A stretch of 64,000 nt of DNA from Prostheceraeus crozeri (GCA_907163375.1 CAJQUW010012665.1:186001-250000); one strand, 5' to 3'; shown: positions 33,802 to 46,445, counted from the stretch's first letter. Made by a program: numbers and translations. Notes: generated from the letters alone by a model not told the origin.

Positions 33802-36003
33802 TTTTATTATCATTGTAAAGTGGTCTTGCAGTCATGTAACTAAATGCCACTAAAATATAATTCTCTTGAAATTGAAAATTTGACGTAAATCAAAATTGTT
33901 GACAAATCACTGAGTTGTGGCTTATTAGATGGCATTTAAACTTTTCAACTAAGTTTTAATGTCTTGAATTCACTCGAATTGTGTTTGGGCTCTCCGACTA
34001 AGCAACCATCTGATCTGTACTTTCTATGCAGACATTGCGCAAACGCAAACCAGAATTTAAGGGTGGATACACAATGACGTAATAGTTAAGAAGTTTGTTT
34101 ATTACTGAACCGTTCATTTCAAAGTTGTTGATGTGCTTGGTTGCGCAATGCCTGTATAACTGGACTTGTTAACTCAACTATCACCCTTTATGAAGTTTCT
34201 TTTGATATGCGGACATGTTATATTCCTTCTCACAAAGCCTAGTACTTCTACAATCATTTAAGTACTAATTGTTGGGGACGCATCATCGTGGCATGTGTGG
34301 AAAGGGATATTCTAGCTTCGAACTCAGTTGTCTGACGATCGGTAGGAATGAAGAGTGTCGGAAACTGCCTTCTAAATGAGAGTGCAGAGTATTTACGAGG
34401 TGGAATGAGGCATGTCGGCTTCCTTAAGGTGGTCAGCTAACATTCGAACTGCCGCTTGTAATGGGGTCAGTGTCATTGAATTGGCGTTTCAGTTCTTTGC
34501 ATTTTCTGCACGCGCTAGGAGGTTCATGTTGTCCAATTACTGAAATCTGCCCTCGCACGTCTGTTATTCGGTCTGTTCTTGTTGTGTGACGATGAAGATT
34601 TGATCCCGTCAATTGGCATCATTCAATATTCACCACAAAAGCATGACTCTAATCGTGAAAAAAAGGAATACGAATGGCACGATATGATCGTGATCGTGTC
34701 ACGAACATATTACCTGAGAGATTGATTGTCAGGCTTGGTTGGTGCTCATTTTCCTGATTAAACTACAATCCGGAACTCAATGAGGTCGAAAATTGCAAGC
34801 AAAGTTGAGGGGAAATTGCTTGACCACCTAGATGAATCATGTCAATGGGAACATTGCCTGCATTTCGCTCAACATAGTGAATATCTCCAAGCCTTGGCTG
34901 AAAGAAACATTGACGTATTTATTTGACCGGCAAAAATGTTCTTGTTGGCGTGAGACAGGTCAACCAGTAAAATTCACAATTCAATGTTTCTCTGTTAACA
35001 TTTGATAGTTGATTATGAATTGTCTTTATTATCTGAAGCGCCAGCATTTCAGAGATGAAGTCAATCGAAGGATTGGCTTTTACGATTGACGCGAACTTGT
35101 GCTGATTACTGATGCCTCTTTCGTAACAGGACCTTCTTTATGTGGTATTCTGTGATTCACATGAAGTTTTGTCAGAATGATTTTGCACAATTTGAGCGGT
35201 GTTCTTTGAAATTGATGACAAATGAACGCCAGCATTTGAAAAACAGTGAGTGGAACATAAATGTGGGTTTGACAATCGTCAGCGGGAGCTCTCGAATTTT
35301 TGAGTATATCTAAGACTAGTTTAATCAGCTTTTGGGGTTTTGTTTCCGATAGTTCGATTTGGCGTAAACGTATGAGAAGACCCGGCATCGATTTTCCAAT
35401 AACCTCTGCTTGAATTGTTGTCGGTGACTTTCTCTATTACTTTAGTCCTGCATTCTAGTGTTTTTCTTCCTGTTTCCTTTCATATTTTGCTGACTTAAGA
35501 ATTCGGCTTCATCCAGACTGGTGATCGAGGCATGAGCAGTTTATTCTGTGAGCATTTACATATCGTAGTCTCCAAGCTACTGAATTGGAGAGACTGGTTC
35601 TTGAAGAGTCGATCGAAGATCTTGGACTTCTTCGGCGTTAGTCCCGCGTTGAAAAAAGAGATGTACTGTTCATCGTTTCGGGGATAGATCAGAGTAGACA
35701 AATTCGAATGATGACGTTCATGTGATGATATACTTCAAGATTGCAAGTCAGGAAAAGCGATGGTAGAACATAAACAGGTTGACTTTGCGTGAAATTTGAA
35801 AGGCACAAGTTTTACTCAGTGACCAAACGCAGCGCCCTCTTGGGTCTGATGTGACTGATTTGTCATAACATTGATCAGAACATGCCATTTGGTTCAGTAA
35901 AGTAATATTCGGATCAACCTTATGACTCTAGGAGCAAAATACACTGACCAATGTTCTTTTTTGAATCACTGCACCTCGTAGAAGTGCCGCTAATAACTTG
36001 CCA
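33802..36003. other. No gene recognised
   Basis: 2.2 kb without coding or element signal that I can support. The longest frame, 102 codons at 35388-35080 minus, shows no family resemblance. Confidence 0.4.
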
Positions 36004-36099
36004 GTCCGGCATCCGGAATGAGTTTCTGCAGGGAACGAGACCGAAAATGAAACTTTCGTAAAATAATGCACTTGCAGAAACTTGTTCCGGCTGCCGGAC
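36004..36099. mobile_element. Miniature foldback element related to the 744-bp MITE
   Basis: 96 bp with arms GTCCGGCATCCGGAATGAG and its imperfect complement ending GCCGGAC. It shares TGCAGGGAACGAG and AAACTTTC with the outer parts of the 744-bp MITE. The flank is TA on the right and CA on the left, compatible with a mutated TA duplication. Confidence 0.65.
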
Positions 36100-36102
36100 T
36101 AT

Positions 36103-36822
36103 GTGGAATACGGTTCTTATGTGCAGCTTTACAGTAGTAGTGGTGAAATTAATATTTCAAAAACATGGATCTTCACAACGATAAATCATGATTGTATGTG
36201 ACGTGCACTCAAAGAATCATCAAACGCAGGTCACAGGAGAACATGACAATTCATTTGCAGTGGAAAATCTCCTCATGATAGGAGTAGACATGATGTGTTG
36301 AGGTGAATGCTGAATGAGGCCGAACTCATATGCTCCCTGGAAATCTTCAATTCACCATCCGGACGGACTTCAATCTTCTTGTGACACGGCACTTGACGAG
36401 AATTGTCCGTGTGGGCTAACACCGATACTTCTGACAGACTTATTCTCTTTTGCTATGCTGTGAACTGTTGGCAGTTTTGTCGACAGACAATTGATACTTG
36501 ATGTCAAAGCCTTTATGACTGTCTGTTGGTATTGAGATTGCTTAATTTGTGTTCTTTTCATGACCATCTGATTCTTTTCTGTCAGGTGATTATCCGCTTC
36601 TATTACGTCATCATAGGACAGACAGTTGAAGAGAATGTGAAGAAGTTTGTTGACTCTTCAGTCAGTGTCAGCAGATAGACAGCTCACAGTAAAGGTCGAC
36701 TCTCGTTGAGTAGTGTCGTCGCTGCTTTCATGAAGATTATCTCGCAATAAAAATTCAAATTCGCGTTAGATGAACAAGGAGAAGGCTTTATTAAAGCAAT
36801 GTGTTTATATATCTAATGTTTG
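36103..36822. other. No gene recognised
   Basis: AT-rich; nothing recognised. Confidence 0.4.
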
Positions 36823-37662
36823 AGGAAGAGCCAAGGTTTTAATGATGTTGTAATTTAATTAAAGGTATAGTTGCTATTGAAGGTTGTTATTCGGCAACCA
36901 TAATCAGATAAAGGGAATTAAATATAGACGAAAAGTTCGTTTTACATAATCGAAGATGTTTGTTTAGTGACGAGTTAGTGTTGTTGTTACATCTGAAGTG
37001 TGCTTCCGATGTAAAATCCATTGCATTTCTCACATGTAAATTGGTTCGGTTTATGCAAAACGAGCAACTTTTCTACTGCCATTCTTGCCTATGACCGAGA
37101 TGAAGCCAATTTACTCCTACGAAAAGCAATGTTCATTCACAAACTGAAGGCAATCGTCAACAACAAAACACAATTAGGGAACTACAAGGACTTCTCCTTC
37201 ATTTAGTCATTCGATCTTTTCTAAATCTCACCATAAGTCATTAAGTCATTTTTTCACATTACCTTCCTTTTCTACATTTGTATGGATGTGTGCATTGTGT
37301 ATATTTTTATAGTAATATTTCTAGTCAGATCAATTGCTATTGCTATTGGTGAGATGTAGCCCAATACTATCTGTCGCGTATTTCTATTCCTCATTTTCCC
37401 TACTGAAGTTTGTTAACATAGCTTCGCTAGATCTAGCACTTCGCTAGATTTCTTTTGTCATGGACGCATAGATACATAGCACTGTATATCTAGGAGTCCA
37501 TGCTTATCTGCTCACTTATTTCCTATGTTAATGTGAAATTTGAATTCATGACTTTTGCGTCTATGTTTAATTCCTGTTATCTAATGATGATTGCCGAATA
37601 ACAACCGAAATTAACTATACCTTTAATTAAATTATAAAATCATTAAAACCTTGGCTCTTCCT
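36823..37662 (+). mobile_element. Penelope-like 3' fragment between inverted arms
   Basis: Arms of about 90 bp, starting AGGAAGAGCCAAGGTTTTAA and mirrored at 37574-37662, enclose a frame ending DEANLLLRKAMFIHKLK, then NNKTQLGNYKDF. That matches the extreme C-terminus of Penelope-like GIY-YIG proteins (RLREAMYIKKLRPGLNN in the copy at 40 kb). Terminal repeats in inverted order are known for Penelope-like elements. The right arm holds TGATGATTGCC and ACCGAAAT, a possible decayed hammerhead core. No target duplication found. Confidence 0.68.
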
Positions 37663-38607
37663 TAACCATTAAATAAAAAAAATAAATGACTCACCAAGAC
37701 ATCTTCAATCAAAGCAATATGTGGCCTTCATTGATAGAATTTCCACTGAAATTGAGGCTGGAGGTGCGGAGAATCTATAGGGCTATGTGCTGCCGTTTAG
37801 CGGTCTTTTATTCCGGTTGCATGCTGAAAAACCATACGTTTATGTCGCATGGCGTATGGCTTCTCCTAAGTGACTCTTCAAGTGACTGGTCGAGAATAAA
37901 TTAAGATCAGTATGGAATATCAAAAAACAAGTGAAAATATGTGAGTTGATGCCTGGGGAGTGCGAGGAAGAAAGGTCCCATGACATTTCATATGAAATTT
38001 CTGTTTTGTCATAATTTCATTGGAAAATATTATGTTAGATGCCGATTGTATTCAATATTCAAACCATTGCTTATAGATACAAGAGCTCTACTGAAATCAA
38101 CGGCAGACTTCACCTCTCAAAGATGATGCTCGTCGATCGCAAGCTCTTATGATCGTATATGACCGCTTATCATCAGCAGCAACAATATAATTCATCAGTC
38201 ATGTCATGCCAGCATTTGGAAAGATAAAATCTCTATCATACTGAGTCTGGGATTTCGACAGATTGATCAGGTCGACCAACGGTTGCAATCTCACTTGGGT
38301 TTTTAGTGAACTGTGTTTCAAAAAGAGCAATTTTTTGCCTGTAATTTTTGCGCAACACTGATTATTGAACTTGGACCTAGAAACTATCAAAACCGATATT
38401 TCCCTTCAAGATCGGAAGTCAAAAGTCTTTAACTGTGATATAGCATTATTTATTTGTAAATTTTATCATGATGCGCAGAACCTCGATGAAAAAAATAAAT
38501 TTTTTTAAAGATTCAAAGAGAAAACATGCTTGATGTCTTCACAATTAACTGTCTCATCTAGACGTCACCAAAATCTACAGAGTACTACACTGAAAGATAT
38601 TTAGTCA
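37663..38607. other. No gene recognised
   Basis: AT-rich spacer; nothing recognised. Confidence 0.4.
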
Positions 38608-38615
38608 CTGTTGAC

Positions 38616-39566
38616 CAGAGATGTAACCGGTCGCCGGTAGACCGGCGCAGGTCGCCGGTCCGGTCTGAAAAATCAGACCGGCCAATACCGGCAGAGACGG
38701 TCACATTGGCATAATTTCATCCGGTATGATGTGAGGAAGTGTCCTTCATGTTGAATTCATCATGTCAATCAGTAAATTGTTAATTTTAGCAGCCGTTTTC
38801 AAGGTACATTTACATACGGTATGCGCTCTCCTCTAGGCGTGAAAACTTCTGTGCAGGCAATTCTGATATCTATCCGGTACGCACTTTCCCGTTCGATGCT
38901 TGATGACTTGATCACGTACTTTCACCAGCAAGGCGCGCGATCTTCTCAGGTAACAGTGGCTGTTTCTCGGTGCTAGGAAGGCTACCGGCAAGGTCAACGA
39001 CAAACGCTAAAACAATAGACAGCCTGTGATTGGCGATCTTGACATTTTTGTCCTACTCCTTATGAACTGATTTTCATTTAGTCACTTTTGCTGCCATGCT
39101 GTGCTCGCCTTCGCATTTGTCGAAACTGCTGCATAAACCTAGCTCTAGACAAAATCAAATTAAGTGTTCCTAGCCTAGGCTAGGCATTGTAACATTCTAA
39201 CATGTAGCTAGGGCCTGCTAAGCATATAACAGGCAGGTCTAGCCTACTATAAAGGACCTATCTGGTACAAGATGGACCTATATATAAAGGCCTAAATATA
39301 GAGCATCGTAGGCCTGTACATTATATTAATGCCTACCTACAGCTATACATCAATCTTATGCTTAGTCTACTCTATGAGCCGATAGCCTAGTAGGCTCGCA
39401 CATCAGGTTTCGGCCTACAGCCTCCATAACTGACCTCACGATAGGCCTATTCTCTTGTAATCTTATGCGGTATCAAGTTATAGGCAACAATGTTTAACTC
39501 TATATATTCATCGAAAGATCCGGTCGCCGGTCCGGTCTGGAATATTCCGGACCGGTTACATCTCTG
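38616..39566. mobile_element. hAT-type MITE, family B (951 bp)
   Basis: Ends CAGAGATGTAACCGG and CCGGTTACATCTCTG are perfect complements. The exact 8-bp duplication CTGTTGAC flanks it (38608-38615 and 39567-39574). The terminal 60-80 bp consist of CCGGTC/GACCGG motifs that repeat and fold back, as is typical for subterminal transposase-binding regions of hAT elements. The interior is rich in TAGGCCTA-like words. No transposase is encoded. Confidence 0.94.
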
Positions 39567-39574
39567 CTGTTGAC

Positions 39575-40019
39575 CACTTGAAATGTACTGACCGGAACAT
39601 GGATTGAAAACTCCAGCTCACATGACGTTTGATGATTCGATATTTCATGTCCGAGAATGATCGACGTCTCTATTTTGACGTTCGCTGTTATTGGACAACC
39701 CGATGGGAGAGGGAGGGACAAGAGCAGAGAAAGTTGATGACATCGTGGTTTCCGCCGCAAATGTGGCAGTTAAAAGGAGATCTGCCAGTCATATGGAGAA
39801 AAAATGTTGCGCTTGGAAGATACGAAAGAATCAAAGACGAAGGCAGTTTTCATTGCAGCTTGGAAACTATCGACAGTGTAAAATATACAAATAAGCCAAA
39901 CTGCTGTTTTTTATTTTTCAAAATATTCACCGTTATGACGGCCTAATCACATAAAAAGGAAGGAAAACGGAGCATGCAATAGATGTTACAAAATTCAAAA
40001 TATATAAAGAAATCAGAAA
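39575..40019. other. No gene recognised
   Basis: Two overlapping frames (105 and 67 codons) are open on the plus strand but show no family resemblance. Nothing else seen. Confidence 0.35.
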
Positions 40020-40205
40020 AGCAAGCTTTGATACTCATTGCACTCCTCCCTGTTATTAAGACCTGGTCTCAATTTCTTGATGTACATAGCTTCTCGAAGA
40101 CGAAAGTTGATGTTATCATTATCGGAAGCTAGGATAGAAATTTCAAAAGGGAAAATATCCTTTGGAGAGCAAAGTTGTTTGTGCCTGAATACTCTGGATT
40201 CTTTT
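40020..40205 (-). pseudogene. Penelope-like GIY-YIG C-terminus, minus-strand piece
   Basis: The minus strand reads FRHKQLCSPKDIFPFEISIL, then NINFRLREAMYIKKLRPGLN, the C-terminal part of a Penelope-like GIY-YIG domain, with the conserved Glu in REAMYI. It starts where the plus-strand piece (40220-40500) begins, in the opposite direction, and both share about 85 bp as an inverted repeat. Confidence 0.75.
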
Positions 40206-40219
40206 CTAGTTAGATTTTT

Positions 40220-40500
40220 TACATTACGAATGGCTTTAAATCAACGCCATCGTCATGATAATATCAAATGTGATCCTAGATCTTGTCAGTTAAATAATAA
40301 TCTATGTCTCCGTACAAACGTTATTTATCAAATTAAGTGCAATTCATTAATTATCGTTAGTACGATTCGATCGTTGCACGTGCGCCTGAAAGAACATCTA
40401 ACTAGGAAATAATCCAGTGCATTCAGGCACAAACAACTTTGCTCTCCTAAGGATATTTTCCCTTCTGAAATTTCTATCCTAGCTTCTATCCTAGCTAAAA
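40220..40500 (+). pseudogene. Penelope-like GIY-YIG domain, plus-strand piece
   Basis: Reads NIKCDPRSCQLNNNLCLRTN, then VIYQIKC, SLHVRLKEHLTRK and, further on, FRHKQLCSPKDIFPSEISIL. This is the Cys-rich linker and first half of the GIY-YIG fold (VIYQIKC as the GIY strand; Arg and Glu-His in LKEHL). The last 85 bp repeat the minus-strand piece at 40124-40205 in inverse orientation. It is cut off by the foldback element that begins near 40501. Confidence 0.75.
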
Positions 40501-40872
40501 AATGAAGTAAAGTGTACAAACAGACACTTTTCGTTAAAGTATATCAACAATTTTCCTGAAATTTCTATGTTAAAATTTGCAGTTACACCAACGAAAAGTG
40601 TCTGTTTGTACACTTTACTTCATCCTCTGTCACTGAATGATAACTCATTTGAAAGATCATGATCTGTAGATAATTTCTATAATAACCAGTTCAACAAAAT
40701 ACCAATTTGTGTAACTTCTATGAGCAAAAATTCGAAAAAATGGAGTCAACACCTTAAATGTCACAGTATTACCACTGGAAATACATAGGATTGTGTTATC
40801 CTCTCTAATTCTGAAAAGCAAATGATCTGATCCGGCAGACGCGAAGTTTTGCAACAGGACTAGCTCCCGGAC
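40501..40872. mobile_element. Foldback MITE, second copy, one arm lost
   Basis: Contains one full-length arm, the spacer and only about 35 bp of the other arm. Relative to 33056-33799 the spacer lies in reverse orientation, so this copy is inserted the other way round. The arm lacks about 65 bp near its end. It ends CTAGCTCCCGGAC followed by TA. Confidence 0.88.
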
Positions 40873-40874
40873 TA

Positions 40875-41920
40875 TAATTGCATAATCAAAATGCAATTTC
40901 GGAAATCGTCTGCATTCAAACTGACTCTGCTGTTGATTTCACATCAAAATTGCTATTGACAAATGGAATGATTAAAATCAGTGATTTGTGAGGTCTCTTT
41001 GATCTGATGTGTCTGATGATTCAGGTAAAATAGTTGTGGAGTTGGAAGGAGTCAGATATTAGTAACAATCAGATGAAATGTAGTTTATTTTGAAGTCAAT
41101 AACCGGACAGTGGACTGCACAACCAAATACTGTCATGAAATTAAAATGTGTAAAACTTTATTCATTGCAGCTTGTTGTTGTAACATTAAGTGAAAGCGCT
41201 CACGACATTTGACTGAGAAATATGAGAATGTCTTTGTTGAAATGCGCGCTTGCCGCAGTCAGTTAACAACAAGCTTTGATTTCCAGATGTTCCGGGAAGC
41301 GCATGGTTTTGGTGTTTAGTGCAGAAGTATTTAGTGAATAGTACATGGACAGGAGTATGAAATGTGGCTGCCTGCTCATGCTCCCAGAATGTCATAGATG
41401 ATTCAAATACTACTGTCAAGTGGAAGGTAGGTGAGATATCATGAAGACTATAAGAAGTATTAAGACTATACATCATGTTGATCATCATTGCGAGTGTGAT
41501 CCTTTATCATATTATGACACTTAATCATACTACTGCTGAAGATTTTGCAGTAGAATGTGATATGCTCATGTGTACTGGACTGATACGGGATCTATGGTGG
41601 TTTTGTGCAGTATCTTTGCTGTACAATTGTTTTAGGTGCGGTGGGAAAATGGAATAGATTTTCATCTTAAGGGATTTCCTGTGTGGCGAGAAGTTAAAAT
41701 GCATCAAAAGTGTTGTATCATGGCCAGAGGAAGCATTTACATTGTGCAAATTAAAAAGTCGATCATTCGATTGACGCATGTCGCTCTTCTGCCCTTAAAA
41801 GTGTTGTATCATGGCCAGAGGAAGCATTTACATGTAATAGCTGGTCGAGTCTCAATTTTACTTCAGATAGAGTTGTCGGAGTCATGTGACACTGTTGGAG
41901 GAGCATCCTTACAATATTGA
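40875..41920. other. No gene recognised; 37-bp direct repeat
   Basis: AT-rich. A 37-bp sequence with GTGTTGTATCATGGCCAGAG occurs identically at 41706-41742 and 41797-41833. No coding signal. Confidence 0.45.
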
Positions 41921-43016
41921 TTACACTCCTGTGCTTAGCTCACTCAACGATTTATTGTTCATTTTTTCGAGTGTTGAACGTCGGCAAACGTCAGTACGGT
42001 CTGATGGCGGTTCTCCACGCGTTCCGATCTTGAACGTCCATTCGCCCAGAGCCACCTCTCGTTGTCTCACGTTGTCGTACCACCTCTTCTTCGGTCGTAC
42101 CCTTGGCTTGCGTCCTTCTACCTCCAGATTTATCACTTTCTTTGGCCAGGAATCCTGTTGCATTCTTTGCACATGACCATATCAGCGGAGTCTTCCCTTC
42201 AAATGATAGCTTCCAATGGATGAATGCTAAGCCGTCTCCTGAGATCCTCAGTAGGAACCAGATCAGCTAGCCGTTTTGAACAGATCCACCTGATCATCGC
42301 ATTGTCACTGCGGCTCAAACGATTGAGGTCCTTCATAGAGATTGACCACATCTCACTTGGCATAAATCATCACACTTCGCACACACATGTTGAAAACATG
42401 GCGGAAGGAAATTCTGCTGTTCGTAAGAATGAGAAGGAGCTTTCGAAAATTCTTCCATGCACATAATTCTCGTCGTCACAGCCTCACTGCAGCCACCCGC
42501 TTGACCAAGCATGTCTCCGAGATAACGAAACTGTGGAGTAAGTTCATACTGATCCTGGTTAATCTGAACATGGATAGTTGTTACTTTCGGGGGAGGGACA
42601 TCACCACAGCATTTTCTACCTTGAAGTTGGGATCACCCCTCAATGCTCGCGCAATCCCTGAGCATTTGTGATGAATCCGTCTCTAGCAGCCGACACAGTA
42701 GATCGATTTTCTCCCCACGCCCCGTCTGCATACGCCACACGGAAAAACTGCCAGTGTCCTTTGGTGCTCGATCATCCTGGTATGCGCAGTGCATGACCTT
42801 GGTCTTGTTGAGGTTAACCCGGAGACAGTGTGACCTAAGACCATCTTTCCAGGCAGTGTATCTTTGCTCTAGGCACTCCAGTGAATCCGCTGAAATATTC
42901 AATGGCGATGGTAGTACTGATAGGAGGGGGAACAGAGAACACCAGCAATTGTGCTCAAGGTTAGCGGTTCCATAAAAACGTGTTGTTTTGTAGTGTATCT
43001 GCTGTTGTGCTTTCAA
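41921..43016 (-). pseudogene. LINE RT C-terminal part, decayed
   Basis: In minus-strand order: LEQRYTAWKDGLRSHCLRVN and LNKTKVMHC (end of the palm region), a decayed zinc-finger segment in another frame, PQFRYLGDMLGQAGG, CVRSVMIYASEMWS, RSDNAMIRWICSKRLAD and finally KKVINLEVEGRKPRVRPKKR with W-DNVRQREVALGEW. This is the same architecture as the fragment at 1-577, so probably the same LINE family, but the reading frame changes several times and stops intervene. The most upstream RT motifs, including the catalytic one, are absent. Confidence 0.88.
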
Positions 43017-43544
43017 TCGTGGCCGGACATAAAGTTGTTTTCAAAATTAATGTTTTTCCCATCTTAGATTCTCCTGGTCTTTATCAACCGTGTTTTATCG
43101 AACAAGGCTGTAAACATCTACCGTATCTTCTATCAAACTTGTAACAAGCATAAATATGCACGTTTGCAAAATATTAGCAGATCTACATGCTGGTATTCCT
43201 GGTATGTAGTGTTCATTACACTTTCCGGGTAATATTCATTAAAAGCAATATTGTGATTATTAATTGTATATCAGGCGTTGATGTTCTTATCAATAACGTT
43301 ATGGCCGTACAATGCAGCAGTGTATTATCATATGGGCCAACTATACTCCTTAGAGAGCATGCAGAACTAGTACAATCATATTGTACTATCATGGCTATAC
43401 TATCCGAGCATGTTTAGAGCTGTTGTATTTAATATTGTTTCCTACTACGTGAGGGAATGAAGAATCGCGTCCCATGACAACTCTTGACAACTTCTTGAGT
43501 GATATTTAAGAAATCTTTTTCATGATGGCATCGTAGCATCACCT
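43017..43544. other. No gene recognised
   Basis: AT-rich spacer; nothing recognised. Confidence 0.4.
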
Positions 43545-43741
43545 CCTGATGATGGTTTAGCGTCACTACTCCCATATACTGAGGGATTGGACGGTGCTGA
43601 CATAGTTAGACCTTTATCTAGAGCGTTGTGATGCTTTATTCCAGATGCCCTTCCTGCCGACTTCCAGTGACACTTTCGGGGCTCGACCTCTGGACCTAAA
43701 GATCGCTGGGCCAAGCATTTGACCACTGTGCCACGGAGACC
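43545..43741 (-). repeat. tRNA-derived SINE, uninterrupted copy
   Basis: On the minus strand it starts GGTCTCCGTGGCACAGTGG, with A box and B-box-like GGTCGAGCCCC, then a body with GGAAGTCGGCAGGAAGGGC. It matches the two halves of the SINE at 21511-22360 and supplies the empty-site sequence for the MITE nested there. Confidence 0.75.
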
Positions 43742-44599
43742 ACTATCTGCATCTCCACAATTAGAAGAATATCGATCTAAGAGATTAAAATTCACATTTT
43801 TTTGACAATTAGTTAAATTAATTAAAAGCGATTTCGACTTAGGCCTCAAGTCATTGCTTTCGGAGGGGTACACAAAAGAACTGATGAATCCTCGTGAAGA
43901 AGCTCATTGAACAGTATTCTACACCTGTCTGTTCACCACAATGGTCGATTATCGTAATTAACGGGAGTTCGGAAAATGCACTGATATTGCTTTAGATTAC
44001 TTTGAACTTTGTGATCTGACTGGTCTTTTACTGAATTTAATCAACAGTTTCTGAAAAATTTCAAGTAATTTTCTAAATACTTCGTCGCGTCACCCAGTAT
44101 GACACTCACCAGGTAACCTTTTGAGTCATCAATTTCAACAACTGACACGTAAACATGCATGAATTTCATGTCTAGGGTTTCAATTTCCTGGTAGCCAATT
44201 GTTCTCGGCTATGAAAGTTCTTGCCCAGCTCTATACATGGTTCATCGATCATTGTGTCACTGATTTCGTTATCTTTCCACTTGAATATGGTTGAAGTTGT
44301 TCTTATCTGAACTCTGAAAACAAGGTCTCAACGAGATTTTGCTCTTTAAACCTATTGTCGAAAGTTTCAGTGCACTAACACGCTGAGGAAACTCAGTCAG
44401 CTGCGTCAGTTTATTCTTCATTTTCCACTGTCGTGTTTGCCATATTTCTCTTCTAATGATTCATGAAAACACGCTTCTAATATGGAACTCGATGTGGATG
44501 GAAAATGAAGTCAAAATTGACAAGGTTGAGATGTCTGCTGCTTTCGTACTGAACGTATTTACTTTTTCGTTTTTTATCATTTATCCATCCCTCATAGGG
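43742..44599. other. No gene recognised
   Basis: AT-rich spacer; nothing recognised. Confidence 0.4.
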
Positions 44600-44830
44600 G
44601 AAAGTTTTCCGAGTGGATTTTCTTCACAATTCGCTGTTGGGAGCATCATTCTCTGTCGAGCCAAGCTCCTTGCAATCAGTAAGCACAGCTTCATGCCTCG
44701 TCTTCATAGGACGGCCGCTCGGCGATGGCCACGGTAGGTCCATGCCATACGTCTTTTGTACGCAGCTATCCTCCGGCTTGCGGAGAACATGCCCTAATCA
44801 TAGACCGAAGACCATCTGCTAAAGCATGAA
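44600..44830 (-). pseudogene. LINE RT C-terminal tail fragment
   Basis: The minus strand reads LGHVLRKPEDSCVQKTYG, then LPWPSPSGRPMKTRHEAVLT and DCKELGSTENDAPNSEL with one stop before RKST. The GHVLR, GRP and L-DC-LG-A-W order is the C-terminal tail seen in many animal LINE RTs. Short and decayed, so the clade is open. Confidence 0.55.
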
Positions 44831-45049
44831 TATTTACCGCAGACGATTAGCAGCGATCATGAATGCGATGCTCGTAGAGGTATTTCTTGCTATCTGATTG
44901 GCTAATCGTTTCAATACTTCATTATCACTATAATTAAGACGTTATTTTGGGTTTTTCTGTGTCAAGGACCATGTTTCTAACAGTGTGGTATGCTGAATTT
45001 AAATCTAGAAGAATGTATGCTATTTTGTATGAAACAAAGGAGATTTTAT

Positions 45050-45666
45050 CAGGGCTGGGGTGCCGTGCTTTTTTTGACCGACACCGACACCGGATAATAA
45101 TACTAATAAAATTGACTGAATTGCCCGACTTGTCTTTACTTTTTCTTTGTTTTGTGTCCCTGACTTTCTTTTTTTTCGTTGTGCATTGATGATTTATCAC
45201 TATGACAACGTGTCAGTCCCAGACAATAGCATCAGGCGTAAGAAGCGCGCTAAGCGCACGCCAAGATGAGAAGCGTCCTCTATGCGTGATAGCCATTGAG
45301 ATAGAAAAGGGGAGAGCGCTAACCTCACTAGAGGCTTGTACCTCACTACGATCACTGACTCGCCTAATCTATCTCAATGGTGATAGCATTCAGAGCACAT
45401 AGCATAGAGTGTATTAGGGACCTATCAAGGCAAGAAGAAACAAAGGCCTGTCACCTTGAACTTTTTGAACCTACATGTAGTAGAGTATACATCAGTAACT
45501 AATTATGCCTTGCAGTCCGTTTTAGTGAAAATATGACTATTTGCAAAGAGAAGGAAATCCTTGTGCGATAAAACAATTTATTTTTCCAGCTAAAATTTAA
45601 GGTCGGTGTCGATGTCGGCCCTAAAAATCACGACACCACGACAACAACACCGACACCCTAGCCCTG
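45050..45666. mobile_element. hAT-type MITE, family C (617 bp)
   Basis: Ends CAGGGCTGGGGTG and CACCCTAGCCCTG (12 of 13 pairs) with an exact 8-bp duplication GATTTTAT (45042-45049 and 45667-45674). GACACCGACACCGG-type motifs lie inside both ends. An inner palindrome (CATTGAGATAGA and its complement, near 45293 and 45368) sits in the middle. No transposase is encoded. Confidence 0.93.
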
Positions 45667-45674
45667 GATTTTAT

Positions 45675-46445
45675 GATGCACACTCCCTTCTAAACGATTA
45701 ACTCGAACTTCTCAAAGTGCTCATTAATTGTTCCAATATTTGAGGAAAATGCTTGGATGTCTTTTCCTTCTGTTTTGGAGTTCTTCGTCGATCTGCTGTA
45801 GGCGTATTCATATCGAATAAAATTGAAGTCATATTTAGTTGGTTATGGAGGAAACAATTTATTCAGTTTGACTCTTGTTATTCTTTTAAATCATTAATTG
45901 CCGCTCAGTGTAGTTGTTTCATAGTCTTTGAAGTATTCCATGATCAAACCTTAAACCGAAGAGTAGCATGGCCTATGATTCTTCTTTTATTTGTTAGAGA
46001 AGGATTGTCGACAATGGATCGTGACGATCACACGTTGATAACAACAGCTATTGGTTTTTCTATATCATCAATGACAATTATGAAGAAATTTTTCAATCTG
46101 TTTGACAATAGCAATGCTGCATGACACCGATTGGAAGCTGGCAGACAAATATGCGTGTTATAGTAGCGAACGAGACTTTTTTGGACTCAATCAGGTGATA
46201 AGTCTAGACTGTACGCCTTGCAGAATTTTATTGTTCAGGAATTGTCGGCTGCAAGTGCAACTAAACCAGTCTGATTGCTAGGAACTTTGACAGAAGGGAA
46301 ATTTCACTACAAACGCTGAACTGATTGATGTGAGGCATGTGATTTCTGTATTTTAGGACTGAAATTCGACAGACATTATTCTATTACAGAGCAAAAATAA
46401 AGGAAAAGAAATAAGAGCAGAAAATTAGTATGAAAATATTATCTC
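45675..46445. other. No gene recognised
   Basis: A 123-codon plus-strand frame (45753-46124) has no recognisable motif. The right part may be the decayed upstream RT of the LINE that becomes readable at 46446. Confidence 0.35.
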
